A stretch of 64,000 bases of DNA from Nocardioides sp. InS609-2 (GCF_023208195.1 NZ_CP060034.1:124001-188000), one strand, 5' to 3'; positions 46,010 through 55,206 are shown, numbered from the stretch's first letter. The notes: generated from the letters alone by a model not told the origin. Numbers and translations are program-made.

Positions 46010-46543
46010 TCAGTCGCCGCAGACGAGGTTGTCGCGGTGCGCGAGGGCCAGAGCGTCGATGGCCTCGACGAGGTCGAGGCGGCGCTGCTGGAGCTCGGCC
46101 AGCACCCGGCGTCTGTTGCCGTTGACGAGGTCGACCAGCCCGAGGGACTTCTCCGCTGCCTCGAGACCCTGGAGGGCCTCTTCAACGGCCAGGCGCGCGA
46201 ATTCGGCGTGCGCGAGCAGCGGGGCGGCATCCCAGAAGTCGGAGAGGCGTGCGAGAAGCTCGGCGGCGTCCGCGGCGTTGACGAGCACCGTCTCGACCGA
46301 GTCCCGGTCGGCGCGGCGGCCGGCTGCGTCCTCACGGTCGAGCTCGAGCGCGGTCTCGTCGGCGTCCGAGCGCCGGCGACCGCCGTGGGTGCGCTCGGCG
46401 ACGTGCGTCACCACGAGGCTCACGGGGAGACTCACGGGGCGGGTCGGCGCGATGGTGGTGGTCACGCTGTCCCTATGCCGCGACAGGTAGGTGAGGTACC
46501 TCTCCTGACGCGACGGGGATGGTTCGATCGGCTGGGCGCTCAT
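46010..46543 (-). CDS. uncharacterised protein coupled to the element sigma factor
   Basis: A 177-residue protein I do not recognise. The N-terminal 80 residues are polar (SRQERYLTYLSRHRDSVTTT). The C-terminal 90 are strongly helical and coiled-coil-like (LARLSDFWDAAPLLAHAEFA, VEEALQGLEAAEKSLG, LAELQQRRLDLVEAIDALAL). Its ATG overlaps the sigma-factor stop by 4 bases. Position and helical nature would suit a sigma-regulating partner, but this is only inference from order. Confidence 0.62.
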   Translation of the reverse strand: MSAQPIEPSPSRQERYLTYLSRHRDSVTTTIAPTRPVSLPVSLVVTHVAERTHGGRRRSDADETALELDREDAAGRRADRDSVETVLVNAADAAELLARLSDFWDAAPLLAHAEFARLAVEEALQGLEAAEKSLGLVDLVNGNRRRVLAELQQRRLDLVEAIDALALAHRDNLVCGD

Positions 46544-47097
46544 GCTGCGTCCCCTCGGTCGATGGTGGTGCGCACGTTGCGCAGGGCCTTGTGCCGCAGG
46601 GATCGAACCGCCTGGGAGGTGCGACCCAGCCGCTCGCCGACCTCGGTGCACGAGTAGCCGTGGACGGTGACCCACACGAGAGCCTCGCGCTGGTCGCCGG
46701 TCAAGGAGTGGAGTGCCTGCCGAGCTTCGTCGCGCGCGTCGACGGCGAGCATCCCGGCGTCCTCGGCAGCGAGGAGCTCCGGGTAGAGGTCGGTCGTCAC
46801 AGGCGCGATCCGCTGCCTGGTCGCGTCCTTGCGGTAGTGGTCGATGACCAGGTTGCGCGCGATCGCGCGGAGCCACGCCGCGGCGTTCGGGTGCGGGCCC
46901 TTGCCATTGACCGAAGCCAGGCGCTGAGCCGCAAGGGCTCGCAGAAACGTCTCCGAGACCATGTCTTCGACCAGGTGGTGGTCCGAGCACATCCGGGTCA
47001 CCATGGCCCGGATGCCCACGTGGTGCTCGCGCCACAGCGCGTCGAGCAGCTCGGCCGCATCATCGAGGTCGCCTGCGGGGAGCGCATCGGCGGTCAT
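46540..47097 (-). CDS. ECF-like RNA polymerase sigma factor
   Basis: A 185-residue sigma-70-family protein. Region 2 is seen in MVTRMCSDHHLVEDMVSETF followed by LRALAAQR and AAAWLRAIARNLVIDHYRKD (residues about 25-90). Region 4 is HSLTGDQREALVWVTVHGYS then CTEVGERLGRTSQAVRSLRH (residues about 130-175). There is no region 1 or 3. The start is the ATG at 47097 (MTADALPAG). As the only sigma factor seen on the element it is a candidate for reading the bipartite motif promoters. Confidence 0.85.
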   Translation of the reverse strand: MTADALPAGDLDDAAELLDALWREHHVGIRAMVTRMCSDHHLVEDMVSETFLRALAAQRLASVNGKGPHPNAAAWLRAIARNLVIDHYRKDATRQRIAPVTTDLYPELLAAEDAGMLAVDARDEARQALHSLTGDQREALVWVTVHGYSCTEVGERLGRTSQAVRSLRHKALRNVRTTIDRGDAA

Positions 47098-47107
47098 GGG
47101 TGCCTCA

Positions 47108-47830
47108 TCATGAGAACGGGTCGTCTGTGGGAAGAAGGTGTGCGGGCACCGTGGGCAGCGGTCCGAACTCGTCGTCCGGAACATGGCCCAGATCGGGGAC
47201 GAGCGCGAGCGGCCGTTGCAGTGCGACTGGCTCGGCGGTGACGACGGCGTGCGGGTGGTCCTGGGGTCCGTGCAGGGTCAGCCCACGGCTGTCCAGCAGG
47301 TCGACGACCACGTCAAGGTGACGGACCCCCATCTCGTCCTCCGCCAGCAGGTGAGCCTCGGTCCAGGTGACCTCGGTGACATGCGGGAACTCGTCGAGGA
47401 ATCCGAGCAGCGCGTCGATCTCCACCCAGTCGTGCACCGACGTGGCGGGCTGCCAGGGGCCGGGGTCGATCTCGTCCCACACAACGTGGTGCTCGACCGC
47501 GACGCTGTCCGGGTCGGCCGGTGCGGCGTGCCCCGAGTCCAGGGGCGCTGACGCCACCGCGTCACGGGCCTCCTCGTCTACATCCTGTTCCACTTCCTCC
47601 TCGTCGTCGAAATCGTCGAGGCTAAAGGTCATCTCGCCCAGGTCCATCACCACAGGCCCCTGCTCGGCCTGCGGTCGTGCAAGGGTCGGGCCGTCGATCA
47701 CCGCGCCGGTCACCTCGGGCTCGGGCGGCCCGAACTGGCCCATGTCGACCTTGGCCTGCTCGGGCAGCGGCGTGATCCGCTCGGCCAGGGCCTGCGCGAG
47801 CTCGGCCTGCGGGGCGTACCAGGTCTGCAC
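47108..47830 (-). CDS. uncharacterised acidic protein downstream of traB
   Basis: A 240-residue acidic protein with no family I recognise. It starts with GTG 9 bp after the traB stop, so it is in the same operon. The middle is rich in Asp/Glu (FDDEEEVEQDVDEEARDAVA). The C-terminal half looks folded (SVHDWVEIDALLGFLDEFPH, EVTWTEAHLLAEDEMGVRHL, DVVVDLLDSRGLTLHGPQDH). No membrane segment or catalytic motif is seen. Confidence 0.65.
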   Translation of the reverse strand: MQTWYAPQAELAQALAERITPLPEQAKVDMGQFGPPEPEVTGAVIDGPTLARPQAEQGPVVMDLGEMTFSLDDFDDEEEVEQDVDEEARDAVASAPLDSGHAAPADPDSVAVEHHVVWDEIDPGPWQPATSVHDWVEIDALLGFLDEFPHVTEVTWTEAHLLAEDEMGVRHLDVVVDLLDSRGLTLHGPQDHPHAVVTAEPVALQRPLALVPDLGHVPDDEFGPLPTVPAHLLPTDDPFS

Positions 47831-47839
47831 GATGATCGC

Positions 47840-50800
47840 CTAGGATGTCAGCGGCTCCCACAGCCCGCGACCCTGCGGGATGTCTCCCTCCAGTGGCGGG
47901 GCGGCGTCGAATGCGCGCAGCGCGGAGGCTCGGTCGCCCGAGGACGTCTTGCCGAGCAGCGTGCGCGCCAGGTTTGTGTTGTGGGTCGGGATGAAGCCCT
48001 CCACGAGGAACAGGTGGCTCGGGTGGTCGACCGCGATGCAGCGGGTCGGCTCCGACTCGATCTTCTCGATGCTGGTGATGTGCGGCGGGTGGTCCGGCCG
48101 TCAGCCTTCGGCGCGCCCTGCTTGGCGAGCTTGCGCGGCAGGCGGAAGACGGGCAGGTCGGTGGAGAAGGACAGGTGGTGGACCGTCCCTGTGGTCTTCT
48201 TCTCGGCTGCGCCTTCGGGGAGGTAGCACGCGTTCCAGGTCGAGTAGCCAACCTTGATGCCGAGGGATTCGATGAGCTCGCGCGCCTGCATCGCGAGCCG
48301 CTCGTTGACCTGGGGAAGCGAGCATGTGCCCGAGACCATCACGGAGCCGTCGGTGTCCATGAAGCCCTGGAGCAGGGCGAGGCGCTGCTGGAGGGATCCG
48401 CGAAGGTAGTCGGCCGGGATGTGCTTGTCGTTCAGGACGCCAGCGGCACGCAGGTCGACGAGGAGGCCCGTCGTTCCGACCATCTGGTCGCCGCACTTCA
48501 GCGGGTGGGCGCCGTAGCCGGCTGCCTGGATCTGACCGATGAGGTGAGCCTGGTCGGTGAGGCCGTCCCGGTCTGTGCATGACGCGACTCCTGCCGAGGT
48601 GAAGATCGCCGACGACCGCGACCCGTCGCAGAGCCAGGCGCCCAGAACGTACGGGTCCACGTTGACGTCCGTGTCGGGTGCCGCGACAGGCGCGGTGGTG
48701 CGTACAGCCCAGTTGCTCTGCGTTCCGCGGCAGACCTTGACCTGCTTCGCCATCTCCGCGGTGGTGGTGACGAACTCCAAGCCGAGAATCTCTCCGGTGC
48801 GCGGGTCGGTGCCGAGCCGGTGCTTCAGGTGGTCGAGGACCGCTACGGCGAGCTCGGTCGCGTTGTAGAGGGTCGGCTCGTTCTCCGGCTGCTTGGACGC
48901 GCAGCCGGCGGCCTTCAACTGCGTGGCGAAGTTTCCGGCGCGCGTCGGCGTCACGGCGTGGCCGAGGATCGTCTCAGCGATGTCGCGGGCGGCGAGCCAT
49001 TGGCCTCGGTGCGCGCCAAGGGTGGTGACGTCGCGGGTCACCGACAGTGCGTCGATCGCGTCGTCGACGAGCCATATGCGGGCCGGAGACCCGCGGCGGG
49101 CGGACGCCTTCTGTGGCTCGATTGCGCCGGTCAGCGGGCTGTGCTGGAAAGGGCTCAAACCACGCTCGGCCGCGAACCTCACGACGGCGGCTTCGTCGCG
49201 CCATTCGAAGAGGCGCGACAAGTGCTCGGCCGTGCCGTACAGGTCGGTCGGGATGATCGAGGCGGTGTCCCGGATTCGCTCGTGCTCCGCGATACGCTCG
49301 GCACGCGGTCGCCCGTCGTCCTTGCGGCCGTACGTCTTGCGGGAGTGCTCGTGGCGCGTGCGCTCACTGGAGACCAGCCATCCGTGGTCGGCGCCGGCCT
49401 TCACGACGTGTCCGTCGTCGAAGGTGACCTCGTAGATGTCGTTGTTGGTGAAGACCTCGGTGAACCCGAGGATGCTCGTAGTCGATCCGTCTGGGGCGTA
49501 GAGCAGGTCGCCCTCCACCAGCTCGCCGGCCGCCGCCCAGCCGTCCGAGAACCGTTCCGAGACGGGCACTGGGAGGCGAGTGTCGAGGGTCAGGTCCTTG
49601 AGGTCGGAGGCGCCGGGGATGGTGTCGAGCATCTTCGCGGCGAGCTTCTGGGTGCCCAGAAGTAGCGTGACGCCGGCGGACCGGGCTTCGCGTGCCATCT
49701 TGCCGGCGTAGATGCCGATCTCGGCGCGGGCCTGGTTCTCGGCGATGATGACGGCGCGCTCGAACTCCAGTTGCGGGTCGTCAGAGGGCTTGGGGACCGG
49801 TGACTGGCCCATGAGCGAGGTGAACTCGTCGATGAGGACCACGATCGGTGGAGGCGGTTCGGGCAGCTCGAGGTAGGAGCCGACGCCGTGCTGGGCGTTG
49901 AGGGCCTTGCGTCGAGCGACCTCGGCGTACACCGTCTTCATGACGCCGGCCGCACCGAAGGCGTCGTCGGCGAAGGCGCGTGCGTACGGCTTGACGAACT
50001 GGAAGTCCGCGCCGCCCTTGACCGGGTCGATGACGTAGACGTCGGCGCCCTTGACTGCAAAGCCGTAGAGGTAGGCCTGGGCGAGCACTGACTTGCCGGC
50101 ACCGGTCACACCGGCCAGCAGGGCGTGCGGTGAAGACTTCGGGTCGAAGACGACCGGCTCGCCCTCGACACCGGTCGCGAAGGGGATGGCGTCGAGCTCG
50201 TCGACGGCGTCGAAGTTGAAGCCAGTCCGCTCTGGCAGCGGGTTGACCTCGCACGCCAGGACACGGCACCGATCGGCGCGGCCGTCGGGATCGAGGCGAA
50301 CCTCGACGAAGGCGTTGGCGGTCGTCGTCTCGAGCTTCTTGGTAGCGGCACGCAGGTCGCCCATGGTCAGCCCGGACGGGAGCTCGAAGTCGAGGACCTG
50401 CACCTGCTGGTTGGCGGGAAGGTGTCCGACCTGGAGTAGCCGCGGGGTCAGGCCGCCGACACCGACCACCTTGGCGTCGATGAACGCCTGCTCCCAGTCC
50501 AGGGACGCGACGTAGCGGGTGTCCCGGTCAGGGTCAGCGAGCGTGACATGGGCGGGGGAGGTGCCAACGACCAGGATGCAGCCGTCGGGCGCGGCCTCGA
50601 CGCGCAGCCACTCCGACCCGATGGCCTGGCGCAGCCGCTGCGAGGCTCCGCGGACGTCGGCCAACGTGACGCCGCCGTAGAGGCGCAGCGAGATCTTCCA
50701 GATGTGCTTGCCACGACCCGTGGTCAGCGGCGCGACGTCGTAGACCTCGGGCTGGGCCAGCCGGGCCGCCTTGAACGCCTGACTGGTGCGACCGATGAGC

Positions 50801-52353
50801 GCCCAGCGCTGGGCGTCCAGGTTCACGGACGTGGCACGGCCCGGGCGGCCCTCTCCACCGAACCCGGCAGGAGGTGCGAGGCGGTCGGGGTTCGAGGGAA
50901 CCGGGCTCGTCGACCAGTAGACGGTGAAGGCCTGCGGGTGCCGCTCACCCGAACGACTTGCCTGGGAGGGCCAGCCCGCCACGGCGACGTACGGCGCGGC
51001 CCCGAGCGTGTTAGCGATCTTGGCTTCCTGACCGAAGAAGTCCATGGGGTCTACGCCGTTGAGGGTGACGAAGGCCTGGCGGTGCACGACCGTTCCGTCG
51101 ACCAACTGCGCCTCGGCGTACGTCGAGTGCTCGATCGTCGGTGGGTTCACGTCCTGCTTCAGCACGCCCTGCCAGCGGTCGACCCAGACGTCCTCGGTGT
51201 CCAGCTGTCGCAACGACTCCTCGGTGACCCCGGTGCCCGGGTCGAAGACGCACGAGCCGTCGAGCAGGGCCCCGATGAACACAGCGCCGCGGCCGTTGAG
51301 CCGATGGTCGACGATGACGGGCTGGCCGGCCTGCGCGGCGATGTCCTCACGCAAGGGGCGACGCAGGTACCGGATCGGCGGGCCGTCCGGCAGGTGCCAG
51401 GTCGTCAGCCAGGCCTGCCGGGTGCTGGTCGCCGGGACGGCCGGGACGGCGTCCTCGTCGGGCGTGACATTGTCGGTGGGGCCTGACGGACTGGAGGCGA
51501 GCTGGATGGCTTCGTCGAGGATCGGGCGCGCGTAGCTGCCGGCGTCTGTGGCCCACACCATCGCGCACTGGATGAACAGCTTCGCCTCGGCGCGATCCAC
51601 GTCCAGAGACGCCAGGTCGGGGGTGGCGTCGGCGTCCCAGCGGACAACCTGGAAGTTCAACGGGTGCCGGGTGCCGGGCTGGGGCTGTCCCTGCGAGTCG
51701 ATGTTCGGCACGGAGAGAACTGCCAAGCGTTGACCAGCACCGATGGTCGGAAGGATCTTGGCGCCGAGCAGCCAGAAGGTCATCGCGCCGGCGTGCCCGG
51801 GTGCGATGAAGGTGTCGACGGTGGCGTTGCCGATCCGGTCGCGAGCGATCAGCGTCGGTGCAGGGTCGTGCTTGAGCATCTGCCAGCGTGGCGCCCACTC
51901 GAGGCGCGCAGCGACCACCGTGCGCCAGTCGCCCAGGGACGCCTTGACCCACCACCTGGCGACGACGGAGGCCGCGCCTGCGAGGCCTCCGATGACGTAC
52001 CAGGCCTTCTCAGCGATGCTCGGCAGCGGAGGTGGCGGAAGGAAGAGGCCCACGGTCCAGCCGACCGCGACGCTCGCTGTGGCGGCACCGAGCACCGCGA
52101 CAGCGATGGTGCGCCGGGGCGCTCGACGCACCTGCTTCAGAGCGTCGATGCGGACGCCGCCGGTGAACTGCACCGGGGTGACCGTCCAGGCGGAGGCGGC
52201 CGTACACAGCCAGATGAGCAGGGCGCCCGGGCCACCGAACCACCATGCCACCGGGGCCAGAGCGACGCCGAGCAGGGAGAAGGCCGTCGCGGTCGCCGCG
52301 GACACCGACTGCGGCTGCGCGTTGCCGCGGGCGGGGCGCCGGGTTGCGGCCAT
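47840..52353 (-). CDS. traB: TraB/FtsK-type DNA translocase interrupted by a LAGLIDADG intein; one frame break
   Basis: The N-extein (919 residues) has N-terminal membrane helices (SLLGVALAPVAWWFGGPGAL, IAVAVLGAATASVAVGWTVG, YVIGGLAGAASVVARWW). Then come large unknown domains and the FtsK/SpoIIIE motor with Walker A AGVTGAGKSVLAQAYLYG near residue 748 and Walker B VVLIDEFTSLM near 840. After LLLGTQKLAAKMLDTIPGAS-DLK the host sequence resumes 540 codons later as TNLARTLLGKTSSGDRASAL, ending at 47840. The insert is an intein. Between 48082 and 48100 one base is missing relative to the required frame, so as written the protein loses the intein end and C-extein. Such motors move double-stranded DNA between mycelia in actinomycete elements. 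Confidence 0.85.
47978..49596 (-). other. class 3-type intein with LAGLIDADG endonuclease inside traB
   Basis: The intein starts DLTLDTRLPVP: Asp replaces the usual Cys/Ser at position 1. Block B is ADHGWLV, with Trp two residues after His. Two LAGLIDADG motifs follow (VLGAWLCDGS, LLQGFMDTDGS). Block F, in the restored frame, is TRCIAVDHPSHLFLV and block G is FIPTHN, with Thr as the first C-extein residue. Trp in block B, Cys in block F and Thr before the terminal His-Asn are the WCT set of class 3 inteins. The span is 1619 nt, one short of 540 codons. Confidence 0.85.
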
Positions 52354-52414
52354 CGGGCGGGTCCCTTCGTGACGGTGACTGGTGTGTGGGCTGCTCGTGA
52401 TGTGCGGCTGTCGC

Positions 52415-53104
52415 TCACCACCAGGAGTCGGTGCCGGTGGCCCTCAGGTGGGTCGGTTCCGGAACTCCTATGCCGGGGGTCGCTGCTGGGCGGTGCACCG
52501 GGAGAGCGGTGACGAGCTGAGCGAGGGCATGGACCAGGTTGGGCTCGGCCGGCTTGGCGCCCCACAGACCGCGGGCCTTGAACCGCCGGGCGGCGAGCGA
52601 AGCGAGCTGGTCGCCGGCGATCGCCTTGGCGCCGACCGGTGCCATCCAGCGAGTGGAGAGGCTGCCGCGGGTCGAGCTCGGCCAGACGACGAGCAGGGGC
52701 GTGGCGAACTTGGCGCGTACGTTGCGGCCGGCCAGGTAGCGCTCGAGCGCCTCGCGGGCCATCTCCATGGTCTTCTTGTCGGCGTGCTTAACGCGCTTCC
52801 ATCCCCGGCGGGTCACCCCGGCCAGGGTCCAGTACGTCCCGGGCGCCCAGACCTTGGAGTCGAGGAGGTGGACTGTCGAGCCGACGACGACGACGTGGTC
52901 GATGTTGGCGGTGAAGCCCGGGATCGGGATGCGCAGGTCGTGCAGCACCGTGACCCCGTCGTGCGGGAGGGCGTGCTGGTCGAGCACCGCGGCGGAGCGG
53001 AGTTCGCCTGCCTTGCCGATGCGGGCGACATCGGCATTCACAGCCCAGGCTGCGTTCTCAAGTCCGGCGCCGGCGCGACCGATGATCCGGGGGCAGTCCG
53101 ACAT
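52415..53104 (-). CDS. NERD-domain protein
   Basis: A 229-residue protein with a nuclease-related (NERD) domain in residues 30-150: GKAGELRSAAVLDQHALPHD, FTANIDHVVVVGSTVHLLDS and SKVWAPGTYW, the pattern of restriction-like nucleases (Glu, Asp, Asp-x-Lys: here D in NIDHV and D-S-K). The C-terminal 80 residues are unassigned. Its start overlaps the stop of the small membrane protein gene; traB starts 61 bp after its stop. A role in DNA processing for transfer is inference. Confidence 0.75.
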   Translation of the reverse strand: MSDCPRIIGRAGAGLENAAWAVNADVARIGKAGELRSAAVLDQHALPHDGVTVLHDLRIPIPGFTANIDHVVVVGSTVHLLDSKVWAPGTYWTLAGVTRRGWKRVKHADKKTMEMAREALERYLAGRNVRAKFATPLLVVWPSSTRGSLSTRWMAPVGAKAIAGDQLASLAARRFKARGLWGAKPAEPNLVHALAQLVTALPVHRPAATPGIGVPEPTHLRATGTDSWW

Positions 53105-53298
53105 CAGGAGATCACCGCCGCGAAGACGTCGGCGAAGAAGTACAGGACCAGGCCGATGACGATCGCGCCCATGACCAGGGCGCCGTTGCCGCGCAGGTAG
53201 TCGCGTACGTCGTCGGACTCGTCGCGCGGCGCCGCCAGGGAGCGGAGGAGTCGGCTGTGGCCCTGCTGGTCGGGCTGCTGGCCCGGGAAGTTCTCCAT
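53104..53298 (-). CDS. small membrane protein heading the tra operon
   Basis: A 64-residue protein starting MENFPGQQPDQQGHSR, with a charged middle and a single C-terminal membrane helix (ALVMGAIVIGLVLYFFADVF). It is the first gene of the run 53298 to 46010 on the minus strand and overlaps the NERD gene by the TGA/ATG bases. No family recognised; small membrane proteins often accompany TraB in actinomycete elements. Confidence 0.6.
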   Translation of the reverse strand: MENFPGQQPDQQGHSRLLRSLAAPRDESDDVRDYLRGNGALVMGAIVIGLVLYFFADVFAAVIS

Positions 53299-53454
53299 GT
53301 CTGGCAACATGCGTAGATGGCCAGTCGTTAGCGCTCCAGCGTTAGTTCTTACGCGCTAGTTTCCGGGCGCATTTTACCCGGCGCCTGCGCTTAAAGTAGG
53401 GGTGCGCTGCCCGTTATATAACGTTACATCTCTATCGTTATGTAAGATGTGGTC
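53299..53454. promoter_or_regulatory. AT-rich divergent regulatory region between the tra operon and fic
   Basis: This 156-bp stretch is far richer in A/T than its surroundings. It holds CGTTAG at 53326 and 53340 (14 bp apart) and CGTTAT/CGTTAC/CGTTAT at 53412, 53422 and 53436. It also holds the palindrome GTTATATAAC (53413-53422) and the inverted repeat TTACAT (53424-53429) / ATGTAA (53440-53445). The latter lies just before the fic start. It looks like two divergent promoters with operator sites. Confidence 0.6.
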
Positions 53455-54783
53455 ATGGACAAGGATCAGCCACGCCAGGACCGCGGCACTCCGGCCGGCG
53501 GGCGCTGGCGCGCACAGCGACGCGCCGAGGTCGACATCCCGATGGTCTTCGAGTCCCAGCCACTCCAGGAAGACCGGTGGCGCGTCGACTACGAGCCGCT
53601 GCACTGGGACCTCGACGAGACCGTCCCGATGCCGCGCCGGGAGCGGGCAGCTGCCCGAGGCCCGTACCAGGCCTCCATCCCGCCCTTCATCAACGACCTG
53701 CCGATCGAGCTCGACGAGACCGTGTCCGTCGACGCAGCCGAGGCAACCATGGAGCTGGCTCGCTTCGACGCCGAGATGACTGAGCGGCTCGCCACCTTCG
53801 GGCCCGGCGAGCACGAGATGTCGCCGATGGCCGCGGTGCTGCTGCGCACCGAGTCAGCCTCCTCGAGCCAGATCGAGCAGATCACCGCCAACGCCCGCAA
53901 CCTCGCCCTGGCCAGCATCGGGGAGAAGACCGGCGAGAACGCCCAGCTCGTCGCCACCAACACCGACGCCATGCGCACCGCCATCGCGCTGTCGGAGGAC
54001 ATCAGCCCAAAAACAATCCTGGCGGTGCAGAACGCCCTGCTCGCCGACAGCGCACCCGAGCACGCCGGCAAGTGGCGCGAGTCGCAGGTATGGATCGGCG
54101 GCCGCGGGTCGACCCCACACTCGGCCACCTTCGTGCCACCCACCTACCACCGCGTCCCCGAGCTCATCGACGACCTGGTCGACTTCACCCGCCGCGTCGA
54201 CGTGCAGCACCTCGTGCAGGCGGCGATCGCGCACGCCCAGTTCGAGACCATCCACCCCTTCCCCGACGGCAACGGCCGCACCGGCCGCGCGCTCGTGCAC
54301 GCCATGCTGCGCAACAGCGGAGTGACCCAGCGCATCACCGTCCCGGTCTCCTCCGGCCTCCTGACCAACGTCGAGGACTACTACGAGGCGCTGGGGGAGT
54401 ACCGCGAGGGCGACCTCAACCCCATCGTCCAGGAGTTCACTCGTGCCGCCTTCCGGTCCATCGACAACGGCCGGATCCTCGTTGACGACCTGGTGCGCAC
54501 CCACGCCAGCTGGCTCGACCGGGTCAAGGCACGCAGCGACGCCGCGGTCTGGCGAGCACTGCCCCTGGTGGTCTCGCAGCCCGCCGTCACCGTCAACTAC
54601 CTGATGGACAACCTCGCCATCAGCCAGCCCGCCGCGCTGCGCGCGGTCAACCAGATGATCGAGGCCGGCGTCCTGGAGTCCGTCGGCAACCCGCAGCGCT
54701 CACGCGTCTGGGCCGCACCCGAGGTGACCTCGGCTCTCGACGAGTTCGCTGCACGGGCCGGTCGACGCAGCTTCGGGACCTAG
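53455..54783 (+). CDS. Fic family protein (AMP transferase-type)
   Basis: A 442-residue protein with an N-terminal Fic_N/DUF4172-like part, a central Fic domain and a C-terminal winged helix (SQPAALRAVNQMIEAGVLES). The catalytic motif HPFPDGNGRTGRALVH begins near residue 267, complete with His, the phosphate-binding GNGR and the final Arg. The inhibitory helix motif lies at residues 136-142 as SSSQIEQ, where SSxIEG is usual. Fic enzymes transfer AMP or other groups to Ser/Thr/Tyr of targets. The ATG at 53455 has no ribosome site; a GTG lies 6 nt upstream. Confidence 0.9.
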   Translation: MDKDQPRQDRGTPAGGRWRAQRRAEVDIPMVFESQPLQEDRWRVDYEPLHWDLDETVPMPRRERAAARGPYQASIPPFINDLPIELDETVSVDAAEATMELARFDAEMTERLATFGPGEHEMSPMAAVLLRTESASSSQIEQITANARNLALASIGEKTGENAQLVATNTDAMRTAIALSEDISPKTILAVQNALLADSAPEHAGKWRESQVWIGGRGSTPHSATFVPPTYHRVPELIDDLVDFTRRVDVQHLVQAAIAHAQFETIHPFPDGNGRTGRALVHAMLRNSGVTQRITVPVSSGLLTNVEDYYEALGEYREGDLNPIVQEFTRAAFRSIDNGRILVDDLVRTHASWLDRVKARSDAAVWRALPLVVSQPAVTVNYLMDNLAISQPAALRAVNQMIEAGVLESVGNPQRSRVWAAPEVTSALDEFAARAGRRSFGT

Positions 54784-55085
54784 GCGTCTCCTCGAGCTCG
54801 ACGCGCGCTCCGCTCGGCCATTCGACGTACGTGGTTGCGGGTGGCGCGGTTCACACGGCGGGCAACCTCCTCGTCCGTGAGCACCCAGCCGAACAGGCTC
54901 CGCGCGTACGCCACCTGGTCGGGATGATCGGCGGGCTGGTGCGGACCCAGTGGATCCATGCAGATCGGACACCGGCTGAGCGGGTCGCGCAGGAACTCCG
55001 CGAACGCATGGACGGCCTGCGCATCCTCGTGGGAGATCCCACGGTCGGAGGCCTGTTGGTCGATCTGGGTGTGGATGTCGGTCAT
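54780..55085 (-). CDS. uncharacterised CxxC protein
   Basis: A 101-residue protein with a single CxxC (LSRCPICMDPLG near residue 38) and a basic C-terminus (RVNRATRNHVRRMAERSARR). It may be a small zinc- or nucleic-acid-binding protein; no family is recognised. It converges on fic with a 4-bp overlap of stops and probably ends the operon that begins at 57145. Confidence 0.55.
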   Translation of the reverse strand: MTDIHTQIDQQASDRGISHEDAQAVHAFAEFLRDPLSRCPICMDPLGPHQPADHPDQVAYARSLFGWVLTDEEVARRVNRATRNHVRRMAERSARRARGDA

Positions 55086-55206
55086 CGCGGTCCCCTCGGG
55101 ATGGACGGAATACTGGGCCGCAGCTCGCCGGTGGCGGCAAGGACCGGTCGGGAGAACTGGCAGGTGCCGAAGGCGTTGCAGCGGGCGTGGTTGCACGGCG
55201 AGGTCC

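Noticed and set aside
47138..47146. CCCGCACAC half-site (minus strand) upstream of the sigma-factor gene
   Set aside because: The first half matches only 2 of 9 bases and the distance to the ATG is 41 nt; chance in GC-rich DNA.
48082..48105. Programmed -1 ribosomal frameshift as the explanation of the traB frame break
   Set aside because: A -1 slip would restore the frame, but there is no X-XXY-YYZ slippery heptamer or convincing downstream structure here; mutation or sequencing error is simpler.
52382..52416. GAGCGACAG and a CCCACACAC-like word (minus strand) before traB
   Set aside because: Start-to-start distance is about 26 instead of 16, so it does not fit the bipartite motif.
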